A stretch of 64,000 nucleotides of DNA from Quillaja saponaria (GCA_029379385.1 CM055611.1:3348001-3412000), one strand, 5' to 3'. Counted from the stretch's first letter, positions 12,579-24,145 are shown. A program made the numbers and translations. The notes: generated by a model not told the origin, from the letters alone.

Positions 12579-12849
12579 TTTGTTGCTTCTACTCCTAAAG
12601 CTATTCTTTCCTCTTAATGAATCGAACTGAACACTCCGTTGTTTCCAATCCTCCTTCCTTGACTTGAAAATTTTTTCAGATGAAAATCTAAACCTATCTC
12701 TTGTTTTCTTCTCTTTTCTCATCATTTTGCTGTCAAAGTTTTGGCGTAAGTGATTTTCAGCCAATTTGGACGAATAACTCTAGCGATGGCACCAGATTTA
12801 GCTGACAGCGTGAAGTCCTTTTTGGTTGAGTTTTCTCTGCCATTAACGG

Positions 12850-13030
12850 CTCTAACAAAGTTTGACCCTTGAAAACACCCTTATCGAACTCATCAATCTT
12901 GATTTGGGAACAAATAGATTCAGCCATGGATGTAGTACATTCCACAAACCCTTTGATCTGAGATTTAACTCACCCTCATGAACTCGGTCTAGGAAATACA
13001 CATAAGCTAGGTCAATATGAACAATGATGC
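12850..13030 (-). pseudogene. Cytokinin dehydrogenase (CKX) exon fragment carried by Mutator-like element, copy A
   Basis: The minus strand encodes DLAYVYFLDRVHEGEL, then NLRSKGLWNVLHPWLNLFVP, then KSRL. In the next frame follows IDEFDKGVFKG. This order matches the conserved FAD/cytokinin oxidase region of plant CKX proteins (FLDRVH, RSKGLW, HPWLNLFVPKS, DFDxGVFKG). CKX enzymes cleave the side chain of isoprenoid cytokinins. Only about 50-60 residues of one exon are present, with one frame change after VPKSR. It lies inside the inverted-repeat element and recurs in all three copies, so it was captured before the units multiplied. It cannot encode a working enzyme. Confidence 0.8.
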
Positions 13031-13861
13031 TGGTATGAAATCTAACTTTTCCAATCAAGTCTTTATTTCTTGTGATTAAAGATTGACCCAAAACTCAATT
13101 TTATGAGGATCTATGTTGAATCTTACAAGAGATGTCTATTGGGGAGGATAAGGATGCTGAAAAACAAGAGATATGTGGTGCTGAGGCTGAGGCAAATTAA
13201 TAGTGAAGGTGGGAATGAATAGGCATGGATCTAGAACTCTTGGTTGGGGGTGTTTACATTTGTTTTTGTTTTTATTTTATTTTAAAAATATTTTCTTTGA
13301 TATTTACTTTTTTTTTTTTTTTTTTTTTGTTATATTTTAACTTTTTTAAAAATAATAATAATTTTTTTTTGAAATTTTTATTTAATTTATGTCATAAGAT
13401 AAATGACAATTTTTTATTCATCCATTATAACACGTAGACAATTTAAATAAGTAGTCATTAGTGACGTCGATTTCTCTTAAGTTAAATTTGACTTAAGTTA
13501 AATTTGACGACGGAGACTACATTATGTAATAATGAGAATGGCATTTCACAATTTTTAAATATAGGGACTAAACTGACCATTTCATCTAATTATAGAAACT
13601 AAAAAGATATTTAAACCACAAAAAAAATTTTGTTTTGATGGAGGAGCCAGCCACACCAGGCAGGCAGCCACGGGTTAAAGGATGCAAATATTATTTTATA
13701 AGGACTAATTGATGTATCAGGAAGATAAGGACGAGCCTGTATTATTGAATTTTCATTTAGAACTAATCTTAAATATTGGATTATCAATATTTATTGCTAT
13801 TTAATATCGGATTATCGTATTGCTTAGGTTGAACTACTCAACTAATAACCCTTTTGATGAT

Positions 13862-14095
13862 GTAAGAAAAAGTTTATGTGGAAAGACGTGATACGCTCAA
13901 AAAAAAAGTGAAGACCATGATGAAATAATAGAAAATTCATTATGTCAACTTGAACTAGTTGATGTCTTACAGAAACTCGGATTATTTTATTATTTTAAAG
14001 ATAATTAAAGATAATTTTAGACAATATGTATAAAATTAATACATGGAAAAACAACTTATATGCTATTGGATTAGCATTCAAACTATGCTAATAAA
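13862..14095 (+). pseudogene. Terpene synthase exon 2 remnant, copy A
   Basis: The sequence aligns to exon 2 of the TPS at 30.2 kb: KVYVERRDTLKKK, a QLELVDVLQKLGLFYYFKD-like stretch read across indels, then AIGLAFKLC. Frameshifts and a TAA after YFKDN break it. The splice acceptor present as GCAG in copy B is missing here (GATGTAAG). No exon 1 and no exons 3-7 follow. Exon 1 and the promoter are separated from it by the LINE and Mutator-like insertions or were lost with them. The adjoining right-flank spacer (about 13,640-13,860, GATGGAGGAGCCAGCC onward) is shared with units B and D. Confidence 0.8.
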
Positions 14096-14099
14096 TGGG

Positions 14100-15071
14100 A
14101 GCAATACTACACTATAAAAATGGAGAAACATAAAAAGGAATAAATGATCTTTAACCCTTTACTAAATCATCTTTTTTTTCTTTTCTTCAATAATTAATTT
14201 AAAAAATTACTACAAAAAGAATCCCACTTAGATTCTATCACCTCCCCAAATACCTCCCATAGTTTTCTCTCCGTTTCCAATCTCTCATACATGGTTGATG
14301 GCCTTGGCTCTGAATCACCACATCAGCAAGATTAGATATTAATGTATGTGTAAGAATGGGTAATTAAGGTACAAGATAAAAAATTTCGAATAGTATTGAT
14401 AGTAGGGGAGGAATTAGAAGATTACTCCAATATTTCATTTTCAATGGATGAAAAAATATTTGAAATAATCAACTGGAAGATTGAGAAGTATGTGGACGAA
14501 TAACATAAATCTTCTCTCAAATAACAATAATCTCATCAGACAATTTTTTTTAGCCACTTCAAGGCATTGAAGTTCATTCTTCTTCAATAGTAGATTATTT
14601 GGAATTATCACCGTTAATCAAATTGGTAATATCACAAAAGTAATTATTGAAAAGATGAAGGATAGTCAAGATAGAGGCTAGCCAATATATTTATAGTTCC
14701 TTGATTCATTCTTCTCTAATTATCATATTTAAAACATTTCAATTTCTATTGAATTCAAGAAGTCATACAAAGAGTTAGGTAAGCTAAGTAAAGGAAAAAG
14801 AGAATGCGTGAATAAGAAAAAGCTTGAGTTTTTTCTTTTTTTTGAAAAGAAAAATATGAGAAAATCAACATTCTCAATAATAACAAAAGCTGATTTGGCA
14901 TCTTTTAATACTTCAAGATCAGTTTTATTATACACTATAGATATATAAATTTAATTTTTCATTATCTATTTTTAATTCAACTTCTAACTCAATAATTTTA
15001 CTTAAATAAATTTTTAATAATGATATAGGATTGTTTTCTAATTTTTTTTTATATCTTAATAGTAATAAGAT
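14100..15071. other. Unassigned AT-rich spacer
   Basis: No supported gene. A plus-strand stretch near 14,405-14,510 reads EELEDYSNISFSMDEKIFEI and onward to a stop, and a minus-strand one at 14,729-14,935 contains YNKTDLEVLKDAKSAFVIIE. Both look protein-like in composition, but I cannot assign either to a family. Confidence 0.3.
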
Positions 15072-15074
15072 TGA

Positions 15075-15633
15075 GGGCCCGTATGGTATACAGATTGCAA
15101 AAGTTAGGATTGACCATAAGTTAAATTATATAAGTCAGATATGTGGTATAAAAATTGTAAATAAGTCAATTTTGTGTGTGATACACATATTGCATAAATC
15201 AGTTTAAATATGTAATTACTATCGAGGACATGCATAATAGTGTGTTTGGTTTACAAATTGTATAAGTCAATTTCATCAAAATTATTTTATTTAATTATTA
15301 AGAAATTTTAAAATACTATATTGGTCAATAATATCAGTACAATAATAAATTTGTTATATATTACATAGCATTGCATAATTTAATCAAATACATAAAAGTA
15401 AAATGAAAATTGTAATTATGTTAAAAAATTAAGGACAAGTGAGACATTTCATATTTTTATACAACTGACAAATCCAAAAGTCACCTAATATCTACTTATG
15501 CAGATAAGACACTTTAACAAATTTGGACCGATTTTGTTTTGATCCAATCAAAGGTTTTTCAATGCTAAAGACCCTTACCAATTGGGATTCCAAATGCCAA
15601 AAGCATATCTTAAACTCTACACCAAATGGGGTA
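15075..15633 (-). mobile_element. Tourist/PIF-Harbinger-like MITE, copy 1 (inverted relative to copy 2)
   Basis: The interval is an inverted, diverged copy of 22,949-23,548. Shared landmarks include a TTGATTAAATTATGCAATGC stretch and a TGACCAATATAGTATTTTA stretch. It splits a sequence that is continuous in unit A (AGATTGAATTATTATTC near 2,533), leaving TGA on both sides as a 3-bp duplication. The outer left end GGGCCCGTATGGTAT resembles the GGGCC-type ends of Tourist elements. It has no coding capacity. Confidence 0.65.
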
Positions 15634-16449
15634 TGAATTATTATTCTTTATTTATATTAATAAATTTTAATAATAATAAACTCTAACAATAATTAAATTC
15701 TTTATATTTAACCAATTATTTATAATTAATTAACTAATTAACACCATATTGATCTCCTCATTTCACATTGTTTTATCATACAATTGTAATTGCTTTTGTT
15801 TTATTTATATATTAAATTTTAATAATAATGAATTATAATAATAATTTAAAATTTATGTTTAAGAAGTATCTATAATTTAATGCTGTATTAAATATCATAT
15901 CTCACTTAGTTTTATCGCATAGAAGTCATTTAGTATAAATATGCATGGGTTGTTGTTAATTCCTATGAGTATGACAAATTTAGTATGAATAATTTTCAAC
16001 TCTGCTCTTAGATAAGTTATTTTTTTCCATAGTAAAGTGTCTTATTTATTTAATTTTTTTTTTTCATTTTGAAAATATTTTCTATCTATTTGATTTCTGT
16101 GTTGAAACAATTTGGAAAAATAAAAAATAACATAACATACATGTATGCTATAATTGTTCTTATTTATTAGGTTTATAAAACAAGAAATCAGCATAGTATT
16201 TATAAATTTAATATTTGAGAGAAGTTATTTAATATAAATTAGTTGGTTTAAGGAAAAAACATGTGATTTTAAATTTAGATTAATATTTACGGATCATTTT
16301 AAGGAAAAAATACTATTAATAATTGCTGATAGCAATGAAATATAATTTGTTTATGAGATTAAATTTAACAAAATAAGTATTGATAATACCAATGTGTGGA
16401 AAAATAAATTTAAATTATTTTTGATAAAATGTAATTGATTTCTAAATAT

Positions 16450-18970
16450 TAATTAAGTAGGATGGAAGATGAAAATTTTATTTTCTTTGTTGGCATTGAA
16501 TTTAACAAATGTTTTAATAATTATAAGATTGTAAACATTATTATTATTATTATTATTATTTTATGTTAATAATTTTTTTTAATAAAATTTGTCAACTTCT
16601 CATATGAAGGCATGACTGGCCAAAGAAACCCTAACCTCACATAAATAAGCACTTATGACCCCTGACCATTTATAGAAAAGTGTATAAACAAAATTAAAAA
16701 CATAAACTTGTTTACCAAACATATGATATTTCAACTGAAAATTTTGGCAGAGGTCCCCGATAATACTTACATATATAAGTTAGTTACAATCAACCAGTTA
16801 TAACAACAATATCAATGTACACAGAGGAGCTTCACTCCGTGCATCTCATAATCAATAACAATTAAACTACTGTACAAAACATAACATGACAACTCAAGCC
16901 TAATTTGACTGCAATATTTGTCCTTGGGCTTCAAGAGTGTGTTCTTGAATATATACCTTGCCGCAGTGTAATTGGCAAGTGACGACTCCCTAGGCGACGA
17001 TCACTGATTTCCTGATACTAAAAAAGCAACAATAGTAGGAGAGTAAGTCACAAGCACTCAATGAATGACAAACATACCCTCAGACTACAAGTATCAATCA
17101 AAACATAAATAACACTTATTATAAATTAATATTTCACCTGCATACATTTAAATATAAAAATTTTTAAATTGATATCAATTTTACATTATACAAGATAAAC
17201 AAGTCACTCACATCATTCAAAGTAAACATCTCAAACAATTCAATCAAAAAGGGCCAATTGGAGTAACTTAGCACCCGCACACTAAATATATTCTCCATAT
17301 ATATTTATCCCACCGGAGCTGAGTTATTTAAGTATTCAAAATCAAATATCACATAATCAAATTACAATATCCTAGGTGCACCCAGATTCTATTTCGGAAG
17401 TAAAAACCCTTTGGGAGAAAAATTCATTTTATTGGCCTTTATCAAACACAATTAAGTCACATATCAAGCATAACTCAAATAACTCACATTAAACTACACA
17501 TTCTTATATGTCTCTAAATATTTACACAATTACCTGAAATACACATATACAATTACACATATTAATCTAGCAACCAAAAAATATGTAATTCACTAAAAAA
17601 AAAAGAAAAAGGGTTCATATTTCCGTCAAACAGTTGATGGTGTTGATAAATCCTCAACACAATCCAAACCTGCAAAATCATAAATTTATTTATTACTTAT
17701 GATAATCATTTTAGTATAAATTCCATGATTTCTTAATCATACATAATGCACCTACATATATCTTGGGAGTTAATTCCTCTTAAACTTTTTACCGAATATC
17801 TTCAAGTAAAGTTAATTAGTTCAATTTATTCTATGATTCAACATTAACCTAGTATGTATATTCTTCTAAAGCATGTGCATGTGTTTATTTATATATATAT
17901 ATATAAATATAACTTCCAATACAATCAATACTTAACCATTATAATACTTATGTTCCAATTATTGAATTTAACTTTCATCAAAAGCATGATTTATACAATC
18001 TTAATATCAATATGTGTATTCCAATTTCAAAACTCTCTTTTCATATATATCATTTTCAACACCTTCAAGCTGTAAATATCATTATTCTAACTACTAATCT
18101 CACCTTAATTAAACCAAAAAGAATTTCCAACAAGTCATCTAACTTAAGAAATTACAACATCTAACTAACATGACTGACTTGGTTAATTTAAGGTTTTATA
18201 GCAAGAGAATATCCTACCCTTAATCACCTTGCAACCGTAATACTCTAAGGCCTATTCCCCTTCACTAAACAAGTTAGACATTTAAAGTTGAGAGTAACTT
18301 GAACTACTCAATACTCAAGCTCTAGTTTTCATTTTTATACCCACTAACTTCATGCTCGTAATTAAATTCAAAAGTGCAGAGTTTTATCACAAATTCCCAT
18401 GGATTAACACTTATCCAAACTCTCCTAAAAGCTCACGGAAAGGGAGGAAAATTCCTACACTTTTCGTCCTTGCTATCCCACCTTCCAAAAGGGTAAATCA
18501 CCCTAAAAAAAGGACCTTTAAGCCAGCCAAGGAGGTGAACGAGAATGACCAAGCTGCTGCCCCAAAATAGGGGACAACAGCTTGGTACAAAGCTCGCCGC
18601 AAAATTACTTTATCACCTACACACCCAACTGCAACTCAAACATAAACCCTAATCGGTTTAAACCACAACTAATAGGCCAAGAGGAGGACCATACCTCTCA
18701 GCTAAACAAAGAGAGGAGCAGGAAACAGAGGAGGCCACGACAAAAAGGGGAGCTGCCACAACCAAACTTGCAAGAGGAAACAAGGTAGGCCACGACAAGG
18801 TGAAAATTTTCCAAGAAACAAGCTACCAAGTGAATACGCCTTCAAGGGTTTTTCATGGGGCTCAAAACAGAGGATGAGGAGTAGAACTAGAAGCAAAACA
18901 TGGCAGAAATGAAAGAGGAAGGACGGCTATGTCAGTTCAAAAAGGAGGGGGAAAGAAAAGACTGAAAAAC

Positions 18971-19019
<49 letters not shown>

Positions 19020-19205
19020 TATATATTACTTTAGCTTTATTTTAACTTATTATTGTTTCACCTATATGTGAAAGTTATACAGCAAAATTGTAAAACGAAT
19101 TACTAATGTATCAATAATGGAATTTAATGTATCAGGTTATAGCAAAATTAAATTGAATAATATATAAAGTTTAAATCTAATTAACTTTGGAAGGTGATTT
19201 TTTTT
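16450..19205. repeat. Insertion of unclassified LTR-like repeat in unit B
   Basis: Unit A has no counterpart for this 2.75 kb. The stretch 16,740-17,150 contains GCAGAGGTCCCCGA, TTTGACTGCAATATTTG and ATACCTTGCCGCAG, and matches the dispersed repeat at 2.0-2.48 kb. About 18,350-18,900 is GC-richer and resembles LTR-type sequence (AAAGGGAGGAAAATTCC, then AGCTGCTGCCCC). Reading frames there are short and not protein-like. I find no gag or pol domain and no clear pair of terminal repeats. A non-autonomous LTR element or a solo fragment is the best guess. Confidence 0.4.
18971..19016. repeat. (AT)n microsatellite
   Basis: An uninterrupted AT dinucleotide run of over 40 bases sits at the right edge of the LTR-like insertion. 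Confidence 0.95.
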
Positions 19206-20759
19206 TATTTTTTATCATTCATTAGAAAGAATACGTCCATCAAAATCCTGATATATAGCATTATACTGATTATTATATTTTTTATTAAACATGCAAAAAG
19301 ATAAGTAAAAAAATAAAAATATATTGATAGTTAAAAAATTAATAGAGTTATTATATTATACTATTTTAATTTCAGTGATATTAAATTTACTAGCTTTCAT
19401 GAATCGTATTTATGATAAAGGATAAAAAACTTAGAAATCCAACTTTAATTACTATTCATATATAGTTATTAAAAATTAAAAATTTATTAATTTTGAAAAG
19501 AATTAGGAAAGAAAATCAAGTGTCAGAAAATAATTACAATCCTATTCATATTAAAAATGTAAAAGAATTAGGGAAGAACTTAAAATATAAAATAAAATTT
19601 TTTTTACACTAAACCACTTTTATATTCATTAGAGTATTTTTTTTTTTTTTTTAAATTGCCACTAAACCACTTTTACATTCATAAACAAATAGATAAACTT
19701 TTAAGATGGAATAAGAATTAGAAGTTAAAACAATAATATTATAATCATAAAAACTATACTCTTAATATTTTTCTAGTTCATAGTATTTTAAAAAATTAAT
19801 TAATAAATTTTAGAAAAACTACAAAACATTATGATTATTAGGAACTTGTTTAACAAACATAATTGAGAAATTCAATTTTAGCTACTATTGATATGTAATA
19901 ATTGAAGAATTTTTATTTTTTTTGAATTAATTATAATCATGAAAACTACACTCTTAATATTTCTTTTCATACCGAGTATTTTTTTAAAAAAAAAATTTAA
20001 TTAATAAATTTGAGAAGAAAGAAAAAGTTATTACTTCTAGGAATTTATTAAATGAAAAAAAATTGAAAAATTCAAACTTAATTACCATTGACATATTTTA
20101 TTAGATAATCATAATTTATTATTATTGCGAGAAATTAGAAAAAAAAGAAAAGAAATCATTAGTACTAAAATATTTGTAATCCTATTGATATTAAAATGGA
20201 GATTTTTTTTTTATTTTTTTAAAATTAGTTTACTAGAAGTCAAATAACTCCTAAAAGTAACTATGTAATAATAAAAAATCATAAGGCTATCTAAGAATTT
20301 CAAAATTTTTTTTACTAAGCCATTTATAAGTATAGATAAGTGGCTATTTTCAGAATGTTCTAACTTTCAAAAATTATATGTATTATATCTTAACAAGTGC
20401 TCCTAGGCACCTTTAGAAAAATCTAGATTTTTTTTTTTTTTTCATCGCTATCATATTATCAAAAGCTAATCTAATCTAATCCCATTTTATTATTAAGTTA
20501 ATGTATGATATATATATATATATATTGACAGGAATGTTAATGTACGATATAATCACATGTCAAACAACCATGTTGCAAAGAAATGGGTTATCTTATTAAT
20601 ATTTTAAAAAATGAAATATGTTGGATTATATATGTTAATTACATGCAGAGGTAAAATATGATAGTGATACAAATTGATTATTCCATTAAAAATAAATAAA
20701 TAAAATATTGTTATTATGTCACAACAATGGAATTAATAAATAACAAGTATTTGTGTCAA

Positions 20760-20775
20760 TAACATTAACGCCTCG
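20760..20775. other. Deletion junction with TTAAC microhomology
   Basis: Unit B reads AACATTAACGCCTCGCC. The left half matches unit A ending at TTAAC 5,024-5,028 and the right half matches unit A from TTAAC 7,711-7,715. The 2.69 kb between them in A, which includes the LINE and TPS upstream DNA also present in unit C, is missing. This points to a deletion in B at a 5-bp microhomology. Confidence 0.65.
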
Positions 20776-21166
20776 CCTTAGAGTGTGATAGAAATATGTG
20801 TCACTAATAAATAAATAAAAAGTTTAATTATATTTTTAATCTTTATAATTAGACAAAGTGCTTAATTTAGTCTCTATACTTTGAAATCATGAAATGTTAT
20901 TATCATAATTTTCAAAATCATGCAATATAGTCCCTGTCATAAAATTTAATTTAACAGTAGTTGATATTACTAATAACTTTTACATGGCTTTTTCCCGTGT
21001 TTTAATGGATAAATAAAAAATTGTCAGCTGTCTTATAGTATAAATTAAATATTAAAAGAAAAAATTATTATTATTAGTATTTAAAAAATAGAATTAAAAA
21101 AATTGTAAACTCCCCCAATCCTAGATCTACCGTAATTCGTCCTCAGTTCACCACAACCAAATCTAA

Positions 21167-21169
21167 TTT
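21167..21169. other. Unoccupied CACTA target site (TTT)
   Basis: Unit B reads CTAATTTGTTGCTTC. Units A and D have CTAATTT, then the CACTA element, then TTTGTTGCTTC. One TTT here against two flanking the element elsewhere is what an original site before insertion looks like. Confidence 0.88.
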
Positions 21170-21469
21170 GTTGCTTCTTCAACTCCTAAATCTATTATTT
21201 CTTCTTAATGAATCGAACTAAACACTCCATTGTTCCAATCCTCGTTCCTTGATTTTCTTGACAATTTTTTTAGATGAAAATCTAAACCTATCTCTTGTTT
21301 TCCTCTCTTTTCTCATCCTTTTGTTGTCTCAGTTTGGCGTATGTGATTTTCAGGCAATTTGGAATCCTAACTCTGGTGAAGGGACTAGATCACCATCAAT
21401 GGCACCAGATTTAGCTGACGCGTGAAATCTTTTTTTTTTTGTGAGTTTCTCTCCCCCATTAACGGCTCC

Positions 21470-21640
21470 AACGAAGTTTGACCCTTGAAAACGCCCTTAA
21501 TTATCAAACTCATCAATCTTGATTTGGGAACAAAAAGGTTCAGCCATGGATGTGGTATGCCCCACAAACCCTTTGATATGAGATTTAACTCACCCTTATG
21601 AACTCGGCCCAGGAAATTCACATAAGCTAGGTCAGTTGTG
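21470..21640 (-). pseudogene. CKX exon fragment, copy B
   Basis: The minus strand reads DLAYVNFLGRVHKGEL, then NLISKGLWGIPHPWLNLFVP, KSRL and, slightly shifted, GVFKG. HPWLNLFVPKS is the strongest match to plant cytokinin dehydrogenases. Compared with copy A, the IPHPWLN form is closer to the usual CKX motif, while FLGRVH and LISKGLW have changed. It is a fragment only. Confidence 0.8.
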
Positions 21641-22687
21641 AACACTGATGCTAGTATCAAATCTAACTTTTCCAATTAAGCCTCTATTTCCTTCGACTAA
21701 AGACCCAAACTCAATTTTATAAGGATTTTTTATGTTGAAGCTTACAAGGGATGTCTATTGGAGAGGATAAGGATGCTGAAAAACAAGAGATATGTGGTGG
21801 CAAGGCAAATGAGGCAACATTAACAGTGGAGGTGGGATGGGATAGGCGTGGATCTAGAACTCTTGGTTGGAGGTGTTTGCATTTGTTTTTTTTTTTTTTT
21901 TTCTAGTTCTTTTGTTTTGATATTTACTCTTTTTTTGTTTTTCTTTTTTCTGTATGTTTTAACTTTAAAAAAATAATAATGTTTTTTTAAAATTTTTATT
22001 TAATTTATGTTGTAAGATACATGACAATTTTTTATTTATTCATGATAATACAAGAACAAGTCACATAAACAATCGTTAATGACATCAGATTTTCTTAAGT
22101 TAAATTTGATGTTAGAAATTATATTACATAATAATAAAAATAAAATTTCATGTTAAATTTGATGTCAGAAATTATATTACATAATAATAAAAATAAAATT
22201 TCATGATTTTGAAGTGTAGAGACTAAATTAATTATTTTATCTAATTATAAAAACTAAAAGAAAAATTAATCATAAAATATTATTTGTTTGGATGGAGGAG
22301 CCAGCCCCCACTAGGCAGGCGGCCACGTGTTAAAGGCTGCGAATATTATTTTATAAGGACAAACTGAGGTATAACGAAGATAAGTCCGGGCCTGTATTAT
22401 TGAATTTTTATTTATAACTTATCTTTGAGTAGTAATATAAGGTCTGATTAATTTCATTATCCTTGCCATTTTCACATATATGGCATGCAAGGTTATTAAC
22501 AGTGAAGCAGCTCATTATTTTTATAAGAGTTGTTCATCTTGTACATACATGGGATTCATGGTTGAATTTCTTAAACGGGTCCTCTCTCGCAAAAATATTG
22601 GATTATCAATATTTATTGATACTTAATATTGGATTATCTTGTTGCTTAGGTTAAACTACTCGACTAATAATCCTTTCGATGATGCAG

Positions 22688-22890
22688 TAAAAAGTTTATG
22701 TGGAAAGACGTGATATGCTCAAGGAAAAAGTGAAGATTATGATTGAAACAATATTAAAATTCATTACGTCAAGTTGAACTAGTTAATGTCTTACAGAGAC
22801 TATGACTATTTTATCACTTTAAAAATTATTTGAATGAAAAAACAATAACTTACATGCCAATGGATTAGCATTCAAACTATTTCAAAAAGG
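22688..22890 (+). pseudogene. Terpene synthase exon 2 remnant, copy B
   Basis: After an acceptor-like GATGCAG the sequence starts TAA, then KVYVERRDMLKEKVKIMIET. It then shifts frame inside the stretch that in copy C reads ENPLRQLELVD. The end, LAFKLFQK, corresponds to the end of exon 2. The initial TAA is at the same place as in copy C. A Tourist-like MITE lies 59 bases downstream and exons 3-5 are absent. Confidence 0.8.
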
Positions 22891-22948
22891 AACGATTGGA
22901 TAATTTTGGATGAAATAATTTTGTGACAAACCGAATGGACATGAGTAA

Positions 22949-23548
22949 GGCCCTGTTTGGTGTGGAGTTTGAAACTAACTTTTGATGTTTAGAAGCCCAA
23001 TCCGCTGATTGGGTGTGTCTAGGACCCAAAAAGGAGCGATTGGATCGAAACAAAATCGGTGCAACACTGTGAAAAGTGCCTTATCATCATAAGTTGATAT
23101 TGAGTGACTTTTGAATTTGCCAAGAGTATAAAAATATGAATTGTCTCACTTGCCCTTGATTTTTTTAACACAATGAAAATTTTCATATTCCTTGAGCATT
23201 AAATTATTTTACTTTTATATATTTGATTAAATTATGCAATGCTATGTAATATATAACAAGTGTATTATTGTACTGATATTATTGACCAATATAGTATTTT
23301 AAAATTATTTAATACTTAAATAATTTTTTTTGGTTGAAACTGACTTATGCAATCTGTAAACTAAGCACATTATTATGCATATTCTCGATAGTAATTACAT
23401 ATTCAAACTGATTTGTACAATTTGTGTACTACACACAAAATTGACTTATTTATAATTTCCATACCAAATACATATGTAACTTATACAAATTTGACTTGTA
23501 CAATCTGACATATATCTAACTTTTATAATCCATATATCAAATAGACCC
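22949..23548 (+). mobile_element. Tourist/PIF-Harbinger-like MITE, copy 2
   Basis: The 600-bp element begins GGCCCTGTTTGGTGTGG and ends CAAATAGACCC, whose complement GGGTCTATTTG is the inverted end. It is flanked by TAA on both sides (22,946-22,948 and 23,549-23,551), the usual PIF/Harbinger target. It is inserted just after TPS exon 2 of copy B. There is no transposase. Confidence 0.8.
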
Positions 23549-23551
23549 TAA

Positions 23552-24145
23552 GGATGACAACAATTTAATATATTGGTTCAGGTCATATATCTAGTACACA
23601 AATTATGTTTAACTCAGATCAAATTGAGATGGAACGGGTTTGGATCGATCTGCAATAAACACATACCCTTCGTATAAAGCTAAGGGAAAGAAAAAGGAAA
23701 TACAATAAGTCTAATTCAATTCAAATTCAAATTACTGCTTCAAATCTTATTATTTTTAGATAGAAATCGTGTCAATTTCTGGTCAATATCTAATTATGAT
23801 TTGATTTGTTGTCATACTCTAAACGTGAACCTAGGTTAGCAAGTAAGAAATTTATATTCTTACATCTCATATATTTTTTTTTTGGGTGAAATACTTTTAT
23901 GAAAATATCTAAATTATTAGTTGAATAAAATATACTTGAAAGGTATATTTGAAAATTCTCTTGATGTTATCTATCAATGATTTGATATCAAATCACATCT
24001 TCACCTAAAATTAGAATTTATGAAAATGGAAAAAACTTAATTTCATTAAATAGCTCATAAACCCAACAAATATTTTGTGAACCAAGCAAAATAAAATATT
24101 GACTTGTTTTTTTGACATTATTTTGACAATATTTTTATATTTCAG
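23552..24145. other. Spacer between MITE and TPS exon 6 of copy B
   Basis: No gene is seen. The last 240 bases (from about 23,905, AAATTATTAGTTGAATAAAA) match the intron before exon 6 in copy D near 56,655-56,840. The first part, containing GGAACGGGTTTGGATCGATC, has no partner in the window. Confidence 0.4.

Larger units (their letters stand above)
7767..13617. mobile_element. Mutator-like element with long terminal inverted repeats, copy A
   Basis: The left end (7,767 onward; GGCTTAGTAATATTTTTAG, then a TATAATTCGACGAAGTGG run) is repeated inverted at 13,380-13,617, whose outer end reads GGTTTAAATATC on the minus strand. The inverted repeats run roughly 230-260 bp with indels. Flanks ATAAAAGAA (7,758-7,766) and ACAAAAAAA (13,618-13,626) match at 7 of 9 positions, consistent with an aged 9-bp duplication. 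Long inverted repeats plus a 9-bp duplication indicate a Mutator-like element. No MURA transposase is seen. The interior carries a CKX gene piece and a nested CACTA element. Copies are at 20,822-22,271 and 49,316-55,050. Confidence 0.75.
755..14100 (+). repeat. Segmental duplication unit A (partner of 41,284-55,400)
   Basis: From about 755 the sequence matches 41,284 onward in the same order and orientation: AT-rich DNA, LINE, Mutator-like element with nested CACTA, TPS exon 2. Unit A additionally has the hAT element at 1,401-1,935 and lacks the extra internal tandem duplication seen at 43.98-45.26 kb. Base differences and small indels are frequent, so the duplication is not recent. Positions 594-754 hold no recognisable feature. 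Confidence 0.85.
20822..22271. mobile_element. Mutator-like element, copy B (without CACTA)
   Basis: The long inverted ends are GTTTAATTATATTTTTAATC at the left and GATTAATTTTTCTTTTAG read inward from the right, continuing to ATAATTAGA and TTTAGTCTCTA on both arms. This is the uninterrupted form (1.45 kb) of the element at 7,767-13,617. A direct duplication of about 52 bp lies at 22,100-22,205 in the right arm. The interior consists of the CKX piece and low-complexity T-rich DNA. Confidence 0.75.

Noticed and set aside
13225..13437. Phenylalanine-rich frame at 13,225-13,437
   Set aside because: Low-complexity T-rich DNA in the right part of the Mutator-like element.
18352..18896. Frames on both strands at 18.35-18.9 kb as genes
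   Set aside because: Overlapping opposite-strand frames in GC-richer LTR-like DNA without any domain or codon pattern.
20760..20775. Unit B as an original empty site for the LINE
   Set aside because: The missing segment also includes TPS upstream DNA present in unit C, and the break has TTAAC microhomology, so deletion is more likely.
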